Assembly: GCF_900566075.1 (NCBI RefSeq)
Contig: NZ_UPHU01000001.1
Coordinates: 5,332,325-5,396,324, forward strand
DNA: 64,000 bases
Source: Mycobacterium pseudokansasii
GTDB lineage: Bacteria > Actinomycetota > Actinomycetes > Mycobacteriales > Mycobacteriaceae
Reading direction: 5' to 3'
A model generated the notes under the pieces. It saw only the letters and a list, made by a program, of their open reading frames with translations. It did not search any database and was not told the DNA's origin. Position 1 is the first letter of the stretch. Every line of letters begins with the position of its first letter. Positions 39,317 to 48,850 of the stretch are shown here, one piece after another. The position numbers and the translations under genes are program-made.

Positions 39317-39447
39317 GACAAAGCCGCGGCATCACCGCCGCTGCTGCACCGCATGCGAAGCTGAGTTGTCTACGACAACGACGGCAAGGCGACCGGCGGG
39401 GGCGCAGTGTCGCTCGATCTACGATGAGGCGCTCTTCGCCCCGCCAC

Positions 39448-39453
39448 TACACT
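39448..39453 (+). promoter_or_regulatory. Module promoter, -10 element
   Basis: TACACT ends 8 bp before the module 2 partner ATG (39462). The same element sits at the same distance before the partner ATG in all four modules (8-9 bp), which predicts leaderless transcripts starting at or near the ATG. No clear -35. Confidence 0.45.
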
Positions 39454-39461
39454 TCTCGAGG

Positions 39462-39755
39462 ATGAAACCGGGTCAGCTGCGCATCGATGTCGGTCAGTTA
39501 GATGCCGTGGCCAGTCAATGGGGTCAGCGAAGCTCCGAACTTGCCGTCCTAGCACCGCCTTCACCGGGGCGACCGTTTCAACCCACCACCGCGGCGGTGG
39601 GCAGTGCCTACGCAGCAGTTGAGCTTGCCGCTGCGGCGTTGTTGGCCCGGACGCAGGCGACGATTGGCGCGGCGCAGGCCGGTGCTGCAGGGTGTGTCAG
39701 CAACGAAGCGACCGCGGCGGCCGAGATGGCGGCCGTGCGACCGAGGTTGGTGTAG
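39462..39755 (+). CDS. EspC-like type VII secreted partner (module 2)
   Basis: 97 residues and intact, unlike the copies in modules 1 and 4. Two predicted helices (RIDVGQLDAVASQWGQRSSE and the Ala-rich AYAAVELAAAALLART), resembling EspC/DUF2580 and WXG100-type small secreted proteins. It ends three bases before the toxin GTG, so it is probably a helical partner for the toxin's N-terminal domain during ESX export. No ESX machinery genes are in the window. Confidence 0.72.
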   Translation: MKPGQLRIDVGQLDAVASQWGQRSSELAVLAPPSPGRPFQPTTAAVGSAYAAVELAAAALLARTQATIGAAQAGAAGCVSNEATAAAEMAAVRPRLV

Positions 39756-39758
39756 GGG

Positions 39759-41002
39759 GTGGCGACCCTTTCCCAAGTCCGGGCATGGAGCACCGAGCAT
39801 CTGATCGAGGCGGCCGGCTATTGGACTAAGACCGCCGATCAGTGGGAAGACGTGTTTTTGCGGATGCGCAACCAATCCCACACCCTGGTGTGGGAAGGCG
39901 CTGGCGGTGATGCGCTACGGCAGCGAACCGGTGCCGATTTCGCGGTGGTGAGCGCCAAAGCCGAGCAACTGCGCCAAGCGAGCAAGATCGCGCCCGTGAC
40001 GGCGCCGGAACCATCGGCGCCGCCCAACGCCGGGTCCTATTTGCTATCGAGGACGCCCATAACGCGGGTTTTGTTGTCGCAGAAGACTTCTCGGTCACCG
40101 ATACCCGAACCAGCCGCTCCGCGGCCGAACAGGCGGCTCGTCAAGCCCAAGCCCAAGCATTCGCCGCCGACATCCGCCAACGCGTCGCCCAACTGCTCGG
40201 GGTCGAACACGACGTAGCCGGCAAAATCACCGCCGCGACGGCCGGAATCGCGGCCACCACCTTCCCGGAAACACCTCACGACCCCAAGCCTCGCATCCAG
40301 GCCGTCGACAACCACACCTTCAAAGACAGCCCACAACAACCGCAGCCGCCGGGCGATCCGGCGCGGATGACACCTGAACAGGCGCGGGCGGCCTATGACC
40401 AACTGAAAGGGGAGATCCGCGACCATAATTCGTGGCGGCCCCCGCTCGATGACGCCGGCACGGTCGCCACCTACAACCGAGAAGCTGACGCGCTCAATGC
40501 CCGGAAAGGCGCCTTGGAGGCGCAGCTAGGCAAGACAGAGACCGTGCCCGCCCAGGGAACACGCCTGGTCCCGGACTGGGCACAGCCATGGCAACCACCA
40601 CCACACTCACCCACACCGATCCCACATGGCCCAGGCACCTGGCAACCGGTCACCGAGTCGATGTCCGACCGCGCCGCCCAATACCAAATGCAGATCACCG
40701 GACACCCCATCACCGAAGGATACATCGTCGACGGGGTGAAATTCGACGGATTCACAGACGGAGCGCTAATTGAAGTCAAAAGCTATTACTCACAGTTCAT
40801 CGAAAACGGCCGCTGGAAGCCGTTCTTCACCGGACAACAGAGTCTCGTCAACCAAGCACTGAATCAAGTAAGCGCTGCGCACGGAACTCCGATAGAATGG
40901 GTATTCGCGGAACCAGAAACTGCCGCTGTAGTGAGACAGATGTTAAACGATGTTCCTGGTTTACAGGGTGCTATTGACTACGTGGTTATACCGCCACCCT
41001 AA
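39759..41002 (+). pseudogene. Tox-REase-5 toxin, module 2, frameshifted
   Basis: Starts as module 1 (GTG 39759, WEGAGG) but has two extra bases (GC) at about 39989-39992, in ATCGCGCCCGTG versus ATCGCCCGTG. Translation then goes out of frame and stops at 40217. The nuclease part remains open in the original frame to 41002 and can start at ATG 40367 (MTPEQARAAYDQ), keeping D ... E-V-K. The final 60 or so residues differ from module 1 (SQFIENGRWKPFFTGQQ). Confidence 0.75.
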
Positions 41003-41017
41003 GCAAAGGATGGGTAA

Positions 41018-41965
41018 ATGACGAAATCGAATGTGAGTGTCGGATGGGGAGCCCGTGTCGAGTCGGTCGACCAAGCCGCAGACCGGGTTGCGAAACTGTT
41101 GCCGGCGCTCGCTGCGCTCGACCCAGCCCTGTCGAGCTGGTGCGATCTTGGCCGGTCCAAAAGGGAGGCAACCGCCAAACCCTTGGTCACCACCAACCAC
41201 GCCGACTTGGTGCAGCGATTACAGGACGGACGACACCGCACCGACGTTGGCCGACAAATCATGGAAGATATGGGCTACTCGGTCTACTGGTGGAACGGCG
41301 CCGAGGACAACCAGGCGGCGGCTAACTTGAATATCCATATCGGTTCTAGTGCACTGGGAAACCATGTGGTGCTCAAGCTGCCCGAACCCGATGCGGTCCC
41401 GAGCCTCTACACCCGGGGCATCGCGCATAAACTTCTACATATTTTCGTGGATATTTTTGACCCCGATTCGGTGCTTTGGTCTAATGAGGAACTTCTCGCC
41501 AAGCAAACAGAGCCGGATCGCCCAACCGAGGATGGCCGCGGATATGTACTTGGGAAATTGGTCGGTCACCCGGCGGGGTGGGCTAATTTCCTCAGCGATT
41601 CCGATTCGGTAAAGTTCGACATGGCCTTGTTGCCAGCTGGCGCAACAGTTGAACGCCTCGGCACCGGAACGTTGGTGCTGCTCGGGCAAGACCCAGCTAA
41701 CCCGCCGCTTCGTGATGTCCTTCAGGTGCGCAGGGCAATGGGCTACGAGGTGCCCACTCAACAGACAGAATCATCTGAAGACCTGGACGCCGCCTCGGCT
41801 GGCTCGGCGGCAGCGCCTCTCGCACCGGGAGCCTCTGTGAGCCCGACGGACAGAGGGCAATCCGACCCTCGATCCGGCATCGAAACACGCGGTGTTGGAG
41901 ATCCAGCAAGCAACACCGATGCTCGGCGCAGCGACGCTCAGCGCGGTACCACCGCCCACGACTGA
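41018..41965 (+). CDS. Imm52-family immunity protein (module 2)
   Basis: 315 residues. N-terminal half is a diverged Imm52-like domain (GWGARVESVDQAADR, LDPALSSWCDLG, VYWWNGAED); the tail from about residue 180 is the constant region shared with modules 1 and 3. Cognate of the module 2 nuclease C-terminus. Open although its toxin is frameshifted, so it may act as an orphan immunity protein. Confidence 0.73.
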   Translation: MTKSNVSVGWGARVESVDQAADRVAKLLPALAALDPALSSWCDLGRSKREATAKPLVTTNHADLVQRLQDGRHRTDVGRQIMEDMGYSVYWWNGAEDNQAAANLNIHIGSSALGNHVVLKLPEPDAVPSLYTRGIAHKLLHIFVDIFDPDSVLWSNEELLAKQTEPDRPTEDGRGYVLGKLVGHPAGWANFLSDSDSVKFDMALLPAGATVERLGTGTLVLLGQDPANPPLRDVLQVRRAMGYEVPTQQTESSEDLDAASAGSAAAPLAPGASVSPTDRGQSDPRSGIETRGVGDPASNTDARRSDAQRGTTAHD

Positions 41966-42202
41966 TACTTGGCTGAATCATGGTCAACTGCACGTCTGGG
42001 ATCAGGCCGTTCGCCTCCGGGCGTACCCATGCAATACGACGCTCACACCATCCCGTGTGACAAAGCCGCGGCATCACCGCCGCTGCTGCACCGCATGCGA
42101 AGCTGAGTTGTCTACGACAACGACGGCAAGGCGACCGGCGGGGCGCAGTGTCGCTCGATCTACGATGAGGCGCTCTTCGCCCCGCCACTACACTTCTCGA
42201 GG

Positions 42203-42496
42203 ATGGAACCGGGTCAGCTGCGCATCGATGTCGGTCAGTTAGATGCCGTGGCCAGTCAATGGGGTCAGCGAAGCTCCGAACTTGCCGTCCTAGCACCGCC
42301 TTCACCGGGGCAGCCGTTTCAGCCCACCACCGCGGCGGTGGGCAGTGCCTACGCAGCAGTTGAGCTTGCCGCTGCGGCGTTGTTGGCCCGGACGCAGGCG
42401 ACGATTGGCGCGGTGCAGGCCGGTGCTGCAGGGTGTGTCAGCAACGAAGCGTCGGCGGCGGCCGAGATGGCGGCCGTGCGACCGAGGTTGGTGTAG
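42203..42496 (+). CDS. EspC-like type VII secreted partner (module 3)
   Basis: 97 residues, intact, differing from the module 2 copy at only a few positions (e.g. ATIGAVQAG, NEASAAAEM). TACACT element 8 bp upstream of the ATG. Followed three bases later by the toxin GTG. Confidence 0.72.
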   Translation: MEPGQLRIDVGQLDAVASQWGQRSSELAVLAPPSPGQPFQPTTAAVGSAYAAVELAAAALLARTQATIGAVQAGAAGCVSNEASAAAEMAAVRPRLV

Positions 42497-42499
42497 GGG

Positions 42500-43749
42500 G
42501 TGGCGACCCTTTCCCAAGTCCGGGCATGGAGCACCGAGCATCTGATCGAGGCGGCCGGCTATTGGACTAAGACCGCCGATCAATGGGAAGACGTGTTTTT
42601 GCGGATGCGCAACCAATCCCACACCCTGGTGTGGGAAGGCGCTGGCGGTGATGCGCTACGGCAGCGAACCGGTGCCGATTTCGCGGTGGTGAGCGCCAAA
42701 GCCGAGCAACTGCGCCAAGCGAGCAAGATCGCGCCCGTGACGGCGCCGGAACCATCGGCGCCGCCCAACGCCGGGTCCTCTTTGCTATCGAGGACGCCCA
42801 TAACGCGGGTTTTGCTGTCGCAGAAGACTTCTCGGTCACCGATACCCGAACCAGCCGCTCCGCGGCCGAACAGGCGGCTCGTCAAGCCCAAGCCCAAGCA
42901 TTCGCCGCCGACATCCGCCAACGCGTCGCCCAACTGCTCGGGGTCGAACACGACGTAGCCGGCAAAATCACCGCCGCGACGGCCGGAATCGCGGCCACCA
43001 CCTTCCCGGAAACACCTCACGACCCCAAGCCTCGCATCCAGGCCGTCGACAACCACACCTTCAAAGACAGCCCACAACAACCGCAGCCGCCGGGCGATCC
43101 GGCGCGGATGACACCTGAACAGGCGCGGGCGGCCTATGACCAACTGAAAGGGGAGATCCGCGACCATAATTCGTGGCGGCCCCCGCTCGATGACGCCAGC
43201 GCGGTCGCCACCTACAACCGAGAAGCTGACGCGCTCAATGCCCGGAAAGGCGCCTTGGAGGCGCAGCTAGGCAAGACAGAGACCGTGCCCGCCCAGGGAA
43301 CACGCCTGGTCCCGGACTGGGCACAGCCATGGCAACCACCACCACACTCACCCACACCGATCCCACATGGCCCAGGCACCTGGCAACCGGTCACCGAGTC
43401 GATGTCCGACCGCGCCGCCCAATACCAAATGCAGATCACCGGACACCCCATCACCGAAGGATACATCGTCGACGGGGTGAAATTCGACAGCTATGCGAAC
43501 GGTGCACTCATCGACGCGAAGAGCTTTTATGCACAATTCACCCACGATGGAACATTTCTGCAGTGGTGGGTTAATAGCCCGACAGGAGGCGAAGCGGTGG
43601 TTAACCAGGCTGTGCGGCAACTGGCGGCAGCGGGCGGGATGCCGATACAATGGTATGTAGCGGAACCCGAAGCTTTATCGGCGTTCCAACAACTATTATC
43701 CAGCAGAGGAATATCTGGAATTCAGCTAGTCCTCGCGCCACCGAAGTAA
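42500..43749 (+). pseudogene. Tox-REase-5 toxin, module 3, frameshifted
   Basis: Carries the same two-base GC insertion as module 2 (about 42730), so the frame from GTG 42500 stops at 42958. The nuclease part is open from ATG 43108 to 43749. Its variable cassette begins earlier than in module 2, right after GVKFD, and reads SYANGALIDAKSFY, so the catalytic ExK is here DxK. The end (QWYVAEPEALSAFQQ) is unlike modules 1 and 2. Confidence 0.75.
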
Positions 43750-43756
43750 GGAAATT

Positions 43757-44707
43757 ATGTCACCGAGTTTTTACCTAGGTGCGTACTGGGGGATACGTGC
43801 GGCGTCTGTGGACGAGTGTGCAGAGCGTCTGGCAACGATGATTGAACAGTTCGCGCACGTTGACCCACTCTTGACTAGTTGGCGCCAAGGAGCGGGATCC
43901 AAGCGAAAGGCGATCGAGCAACCGGTTGTGACATCCGATCATACGGATCTAGTGACTCGGCTCCTTACAGGACGCAATCGCCGAGACACTAACAGGCAGG
44001 TTATTGATGAACTCGGCTACTCTGTGTCTTGGTGGAACGGAAACCCAGATGCATCCATCGGTCTTTCTGTCGGATGTGGTCAGACCTCACCATACGTAAC
44101 GAACAGCTTCGTCTTAAATCTGCCTAAACCTGGCGCCGGCTCAGGTCACCTATATAATCCGGGCGTCGCGGCGAAATTGCTGAATATCGTGGTCGACACA
44201 TGGCAGCCCGATCATGCTGTTTGGACGAACCACGATCTAGTCGACAAACAGCGCCAGCCAGATCGGCGGCTGGAAAATGGCGGCATAATTGCTGGTCAAT
44301 TGGTCGGTCACCCGGCGGGGTGGGCTAATTTCCTCAGCGATTCCGATTCGGTAAAGTTCGACATGGCCTTGTTGCCAGCTGGCGCAACAGTTGAACGCCT
44401 CGGCACCGGAACGTTGGTGCTGCTCGGGCAAGACCCAGCTAACCCGCCGCTTCGTGATGTCCTTCAGGTGCGCAGGGCAATGGGCTACGAGGTGCCCACT
44501 CAACAGACAGAATCATCTGAAGACCTGGACGCCGCCTCGGCTGGCCCGGCGGCAGCGCCTCTCGCACCGGGAGCCTCTGTGAGCCCGACGGACAGAGGGC
44601 AATCCGACCCTCGATCCGGCATCGAAACACGCGGTGTTGGAGATCCAGCAAGCAACACCGATGCTCGGCGCAGCGACGCTCAGCGCGGTACCACCGCCCA
44701 CGACTGA
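43757..44707 (+). CDS. Imm52-family immunity protein (module 3)
   Basis: 316 residues, ATG 43757 only 7 bp after the toxin stop. N-terminal half GAYWGIRAASVDECAER, VDPLLTSWRQGAGSKRKA and SWWNGNPD fits Imm52; it is the most diverged of the three. The tail from LVGHPAGWANFL is constant. Codon use in the variable half is less GC-biased than in the tail, in keeping with a mobile cassette. Confidence 0.75.
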   Translation: MSPSFYLGAYWGIRAASVDECAERLATMIEQFAHVDPLLTSWRQGAGSKRKAIEQPVVTSDHTDLVTRLLTGRNRRDTNRQVIDELGYSVSWWNGNPDASIGLSVGCGQTSPYVTNSFVLNLPKPGAGSGHLYNPGVAAKLLNIVVDTWQPDHAVWTNHDLVDKQRQPDRRLENGGIIAGQLVGHPAGWANFLSDSDSVKFDMALLPAGATVERLGTGTLVLLGQDPANPPLRDVLQVRRAMGYEVPTQQTESSEDLDAASAGPAAAPLAPGASVSPTDRGQSDPRSGIETRGVGDPASNTDARRSDAQRGTTAHD

Positions 44708-44858
44708 TACTTGGCTGAATCATGGTCAACTGCACGTCTGGGATCAGGCCGTTCGCCTCCGGGCGTACCCATGCAATACGACGCTCACACCATCCCGTGT
44801 GACAAAGCCGCGGCATCACCGCCGCTGCTGCACCGCATGCGAAGCTGTCAGCGGTCAC

Positions 44859-44963
44859 GTATTTCCCCAGGTTTGAGGGGTTGTCCGTCACGTAATTCCC
44901 CACTCCGGCTGTCACGTAATTCCCCACCCTGGGCGGTGTGTCTGCCCGGTGTGGGCCTCGCAC
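44859..44963. repeat. 105-bp direct repeat flanking the second IS1634-type element
   Basis: The sequence 44859-44963 recurs at 46607-46711. It is part of the IS21 left end, duplicated by insertion of IS1634-type element 2, so two of the three IS21 terminal motifs now occur twice. Confidence 0.85.
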
Positions 44964-46606
44964 CTGACTTCGGTCATTTAGTGCGTAGGTCGGCTCCGCT
45001 GATTTGGGCGAGGGCGTCGCGTAGGTCGGCGGGCAGTGGATCGGCGGCGGTGAGGGTGTGTTGGCCGGCTCGGATGTCCACGGTGCGGTATCGGCGTGTG
45101 GTGCGCACGAATTGCCGGATACTCCAACCGGTTTGGTGTTCGATCCAGTGGCTGACTGCGAGCGCGGCGAACACGATGTTTAGGTGGGCCTCGATGAACT
45201 CGCGTTTGTGGTGGTAGATCGGGCGGGCGGCCAGGTCGTGCTTGGACATCCGGAACGCCTTCTCGATCCGCCACAACTGGTGATACGCATCGATGACGAA
45301 GTCTGCGGTCTGGCCGGTCAGGTTGGTGGTGTAGCCCTTGATCCCGGCCAACTCGCGGGCTTTGGCTTCTAACTCCCGGTTCACCGACCGGTTCTCGCCG
45401 GTCACGGTGATGAACCGGTTGCGTTTGAGGGGGGCCTTCCCGTCGACGGCGGCCTGGGCTTTGGCTACCTGCTCATCGATACCACGCAGGGTGCGCCGGG
45501 CCCGGTCAGCACGGTACTGGTAGAAGATGACCCGGTCGGGGATCCCGCGGGCCTTCTCCTTGCTGCTGGCCGGCCAGGCCTGGGTGAAGATGTGCCCGTC
45601 AGGGATGTCCTCGCCGGGATGCTTGTCGCGCCATTCGCGTATGACGCCGGGCAGGAACGGGATCCTGGAGCCGAGGATGAAGGTCAGCCCGGCGGCGTAG
45701 ATCGCTTTCTGGTTGTCCTCGGAGATCATGCCGGCATCAGCGACCACTGTGACATCGGTGAGTTGGTGGGCCTTCTTGAAGGCGTTGATGACGGGCAGCA
45801 TCGTCTTGGTTTCACCCTTGTCGCCTTCAAATGCGTGTACTGCCAATGGAAATCCAGTCGCATCGGTGAGCAGGCCGATGGTGATCTGCGGTTCGAGCCG
45901 ACGTTCTTTGGAGAATCCGGGCTCGCGGAATCCGTCGGCCTTATCGGTCTCGAAGTACAGCGTCGAGACGTCGTAGAGCACCAACGACGCCGGCCCCAAC
46001 GCCGCCTGAACCGCGCACGCCTTGGACAACGCCCGGCCGAAAGCCGCTGTGGCGAACCGCGGCAGGTGCCGGGTCAGGGTGCGGTAGGACACCGTGGCGA
46101 TACCGGTCTCGGCCAGTACCCGCAGCGAGTCGGCCTTACTGGTCGGCTCGATGATCCGGGCCAGCACCAGATCCCGGAACACCTCATCGGCTCCAGCGGC
46201 CCGATCGAAGCCAAGCCGGACATACGCAGCGCACAAGCTGTCCCACAAAAACGCCATCCGCGAAGAGACGATTTCCAAAGAGGCACCGGATATTTCGGTG
46301 TCACCGACATCAAGGTCGAGGGTCTGCTGACCTCCAGTAAGCCGCCGTACGGCCGCCGTCTTGAGTGCTTGCAATTCCACCGCGTCATGAGCCGAACCCA
46401 CATGCTCGATCGAGCGTGCACCGCGCCGCGACGACCACACAATCTGCACCGCTGTCGCCCCCGACTTGGTCCTCACCGTCCGCATATAGGCCACTCCGGC
46501 ACCCTACGAACCCATCCGTTAGTGCACACATTCCGGCCCCAACGACCACAAAACAGCAGGTCCAAGCGTCGCGCCAACCCCAAACCGGAAAAGTGACCGA
46601 AGTCAG
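44964..46606 (-). mobile_element. IS1634-type element 2 (intact)
   Basis: 1643 bp; terminal inverted repeats CTGACTTCGGTCA at both ends, 105-bp target duplication, one intact transposase gene. Lies within the left end of IS21, between its terminal motifs and istA, so it landed after IS21 did or arrived with it. Confidence 0.87.
44974..46494 (-). CDS. IS1634-family transposase (element 2)
   Basis: 506 residues, full length. Opens with GATAVQIVWSSRRGARS; IS4-superfamily landmarks include LVLYDVSTLYFETD (first Asp), VTVVADAGMIS (second Asp) and YHQLWRIEKAFRMSKHDL (the YREK-like signature with the catalytic Glu). Intact counterpart of the decayed copy at 37704; the two differ at many positions, so they arrived separately rather than by local duplication. 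Confidence 0.9.
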   Translation of the reverse strand: MAYMRTVRTKSGATAVQIVWSSRRGARSIEHVGSAHDAVELQALKTAAVRRLTGGQQTLDLDVGDTEISGASLEIVSSRMAFLWDSLCAAYVRLGFDRAAGADEVFRDLVLARIIEPTSKADSLRVLAETGIATVSYRTLTRHLPRFATAAFGRALSKACAVQAALGPASLVLYDVSTLYFETDKADGFREPGFSKERRLEPQITIGLLTDATGFPLAVHAFEGDKGETKTMLPVINAFKKAHQLTDVTVVADAGMISEDNQKAIYAAGLTFILGSRIPFLPGVIREWRDKHPGEDIPDGHIFTQAWPASSKEKARGIPDRVIFYQYRADRARRTLRGIDEQVAKAQAAVDGKAPLKRNRFITVTGENRSVNRELEAKARELAGIKGYTTNLTGQTADFVIDAYHQLWRIEKAFRMSKHDLAARPIYHHKREFIEAHLNIVFAALAVSHWIEHQTGWSIRQFVRTTRRYRTVDIRAGQHTLTAADPLPADLRDALAQISGADLRTK

Positions 46607-46756
46607 GTATTTCCCCAGGTTTGAGGGGTTGTCCGTCACGTAATTCCCCACTCCGGCTGTCACGTAATTCCCCACCCTGGGCGGTGTGTCTGCCCGGTGT
46701 GGGCCTCGCACACAGGTTCGCTCTTGATCCGTCGGCTGACGGATGGAAGGGCGCTG

Positions 46757-48316
46757 ATGGCGAGGAGAAGTATCTTGATGCTCGATTTGGTCGAGTTGTT
46801 CACCCACTGGCACGCGGGCCGCTCCCAGGTCCAGTTGTCGGCGTCGTTGGGTATCGATCGGAAGACCGTCCGCAAATATTTGGCTCCGGTGATCGCCGAT
46901 GGCCTCGAGCCTGGTGGCGAGCCGCTGTCGGCTGATCAGTGGGCGGAGTTGATCGGCGGGTGGTTCCCGGGACTGGGCGATCCGGCAGCGCGGTCCTTGA
47001 CGTGGCCGCTGATCGCGCCGCACTGCGATCGGATCAAGGCGTGGCTGGATGCCGATGTCACGGTGGCCACCGTCGCCCAGCGGTTGCGCGACGAGCATGA
47101 GGTGGCGGCGTCGGAGTCGTCGGTGCGGCGTTGGATCGCAACGCATTTCGCTGAGGAGGTGGCCCGCGAGAGGGTTACCGTGCCACGCGGGCCGGTGGAT
47201 CCCGGTAGTGAGGCGCAGATCGATTATGGCCGGCTGGGCATGTGGACCGACCCGGCCACGGCCAAGCGGGTGGCGGTGTGGGCGTTCGTGATGGTGCTGT
47301 CGTGCTCGCGTCATCTGTTCGTGCGCCCGGTGATCCGGATGGATCAAACCGCGTGGTGCGCTTGCCATGTCGCGGCGTTCGAGTTCTTCTGCGGGGTGCC
47401 GGCGCGGTTGGTGTGTGACAACCTTAAGACCGGGGTGGACAAACCCGACCTCTACGATCCGCAGATCAACCGCTCCTACGCCGAGTTGGCCACCCACTAC
47501 GGCACGCTGGTCGACCCGGCGCGGGCGTTCAAACCCAAAGACAAACCCCGGGTGGAACGACCCATGAGCTACGTGCGCGATTCATTCTGGAAAGGCCGCG
47601 AGTTCGCCTCGCTGACCGGGATGCAGGCCGACGCGGTGCGCTGGAGCCGTGAGGTCGCCGGCGGCCGGCGCTGCCGCGCCTTGGAGGGCGCCGCGCCATT
47701 GCGAGTGTTTGAGGCCATCGAAGCAGACGCGTTGATCGCGTTGCCGCCCAGAGCGTTTGAACTCACCAGCTGGTCGATCGGCGCCGTCGGGGTGGATGCG
47801 CATCTTAAGGTCGGCAAGGCGCTCTACAGCGTCCCGTGGCGGTTGATCGGACAGCGCTTGCACGCCCGCACCGCCGGGGATGTGGTGCAGATCTTCGCCG
47901 GTGCCGATGTGGTGGCCACCCATGTGCGCCGCCCGTCCGGGCGCTCCACTGACTTCACCCACTACCCGCCGGAGAAGATCGCATTCCACATGCGCACCCC
48001 GACCTGGTGTCGGCACACCGCCGAACTGGTCGGCCCGGCCTGCGAGGCGGTGATCGCCGAATTCATGGCCGACAACGCCATCCATCACCTGCGCTCAGCC
48101 CAAGGGGTGCTGGGGCTGCGCGACAAACACGGTTGTGAGCGGCTGGAAGCCGCCTGCGCCCGCGCCATCGAGGTCGGCGACCCGTCCTATCGCACCATCA
48201 AGGGCATCCTGATCGCCGGCACCGAACACAGCACCAACGAGCAAGTCACCGGCGCGGGCGGCGCGGCCGGGGCGTTTCTGCGCGGACCCGAACAGTTCGG
48301 CACCCAGCTCGCCTAA
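46757..48316 (+). CDS. istA: IstA transposase (IS21 family)
   Basis: About 519 residues from ATG 46757. N-terminal helix-turn-helix (SASLGIDRKTVRKYL), DDE core with IDYGRLGMW (first Asp), VCDNLKTGV (second Asp) and KPKDKPRVERPMSYV (catalytic Glu region), as in IS21 IstA. Upstream ribosome site GGAAGG. istB follows 54 bp later. An in-frame ATG at 46697 lies in the terminal repeat region and is not preferred. Confidence 0.88.
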   Translation: MARRSILMLDLVELFTHWHAGRSQVQLSASLGIDRKTVRKYLAPVIADGLEPGGEPLSADQWAELIGGWFPGLGDPAARSLTWPLIAPHCDRIKAWLDADVTVATVAQRLRDEHEVAASESSVRRWIATHFAEEVARERVTVPRGPVDPGSEAQIDYGRLGMWTDPATAKRVAVWAFVMVLSCSRHLFVRPVIRMDQTAWCACHVAAFEFFCGVPARLVCDNLKTGVDKPDLYDPQINRSYAELATHYGTLVDPARAFKPKDKPRVERPMSYVRDSFWKGREFASLTGMQADAVRWSREVAGGRRCRALEGAAPLRVFEAIEADALIALPPRAFELTSWSIGAVGVDAHLKVGKALYSVPWRLIGQRLHARTAGDVVQIFAGADVVATHVRRPSGRSTDFTHYPPEKIAFHMRTPTWCRHTAELVGPACEAVIAEFMADNAIHHLRSAQGVLGLRDKHGCERLEAACARAIEVGDPSYRTIKGILIAGTEHSTNEQVTGAGGAAGAFLRGPEQFGTQLA

Positions 48317-48850
48317 CAATCGGCGAATTATTCATCTCTGCAACACAATCCACTCCCAAGGAGCCCACCCGTGTCCATCTGCGACCCAGCGTTGCGAAAT
48401 GCGCTGCGCACCCTGAAACTGTCCGGCATGCTCGATACCCTCGACGCCAGGCTGGCCCAAACCCGCGACGGCGGGCTCGGCCACCTCGAATTTCTGCAAG
48501 CCCTGTGCGAGGACGAGATCGCCCGCCGCGAATCCGCCGCCCTGAGGCGACGATTGCGCCGCGCCAAGTTCGAAGAACAAGCCACCTTCGAAGACTTCGA
48601 CTTCACCGCCAACCCGAAACTGCCCGGCGCCATGCTGCGCGATCTGGCCGCGCTGCGCTGGCTCGACGCCGGCGAGTCGGTCATCCTCTACGGCCCGGTC
48701 GAGCCGGGTTCTCACTACTAATTTCCTTTCCCTGGTTGTCTCATCCGGTCCAGATTCGGGCCGGATGCTGCGTTGTTATGGGTTTTCATGGTCACGCAGA
48801 TGGTGCGACCGGGTGCTCTGGACCGGATGCGACACGCTGGCCTCGGCGTT

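Noticed and set aside
39989..39992. Programmed frameshift at the GC insertion in the module 2 and 3 toxins
   Set aside because: No slippery heptamer, no downstream structure visible and modules 1 and 4 read straight through without the insertion; treated as an indel.
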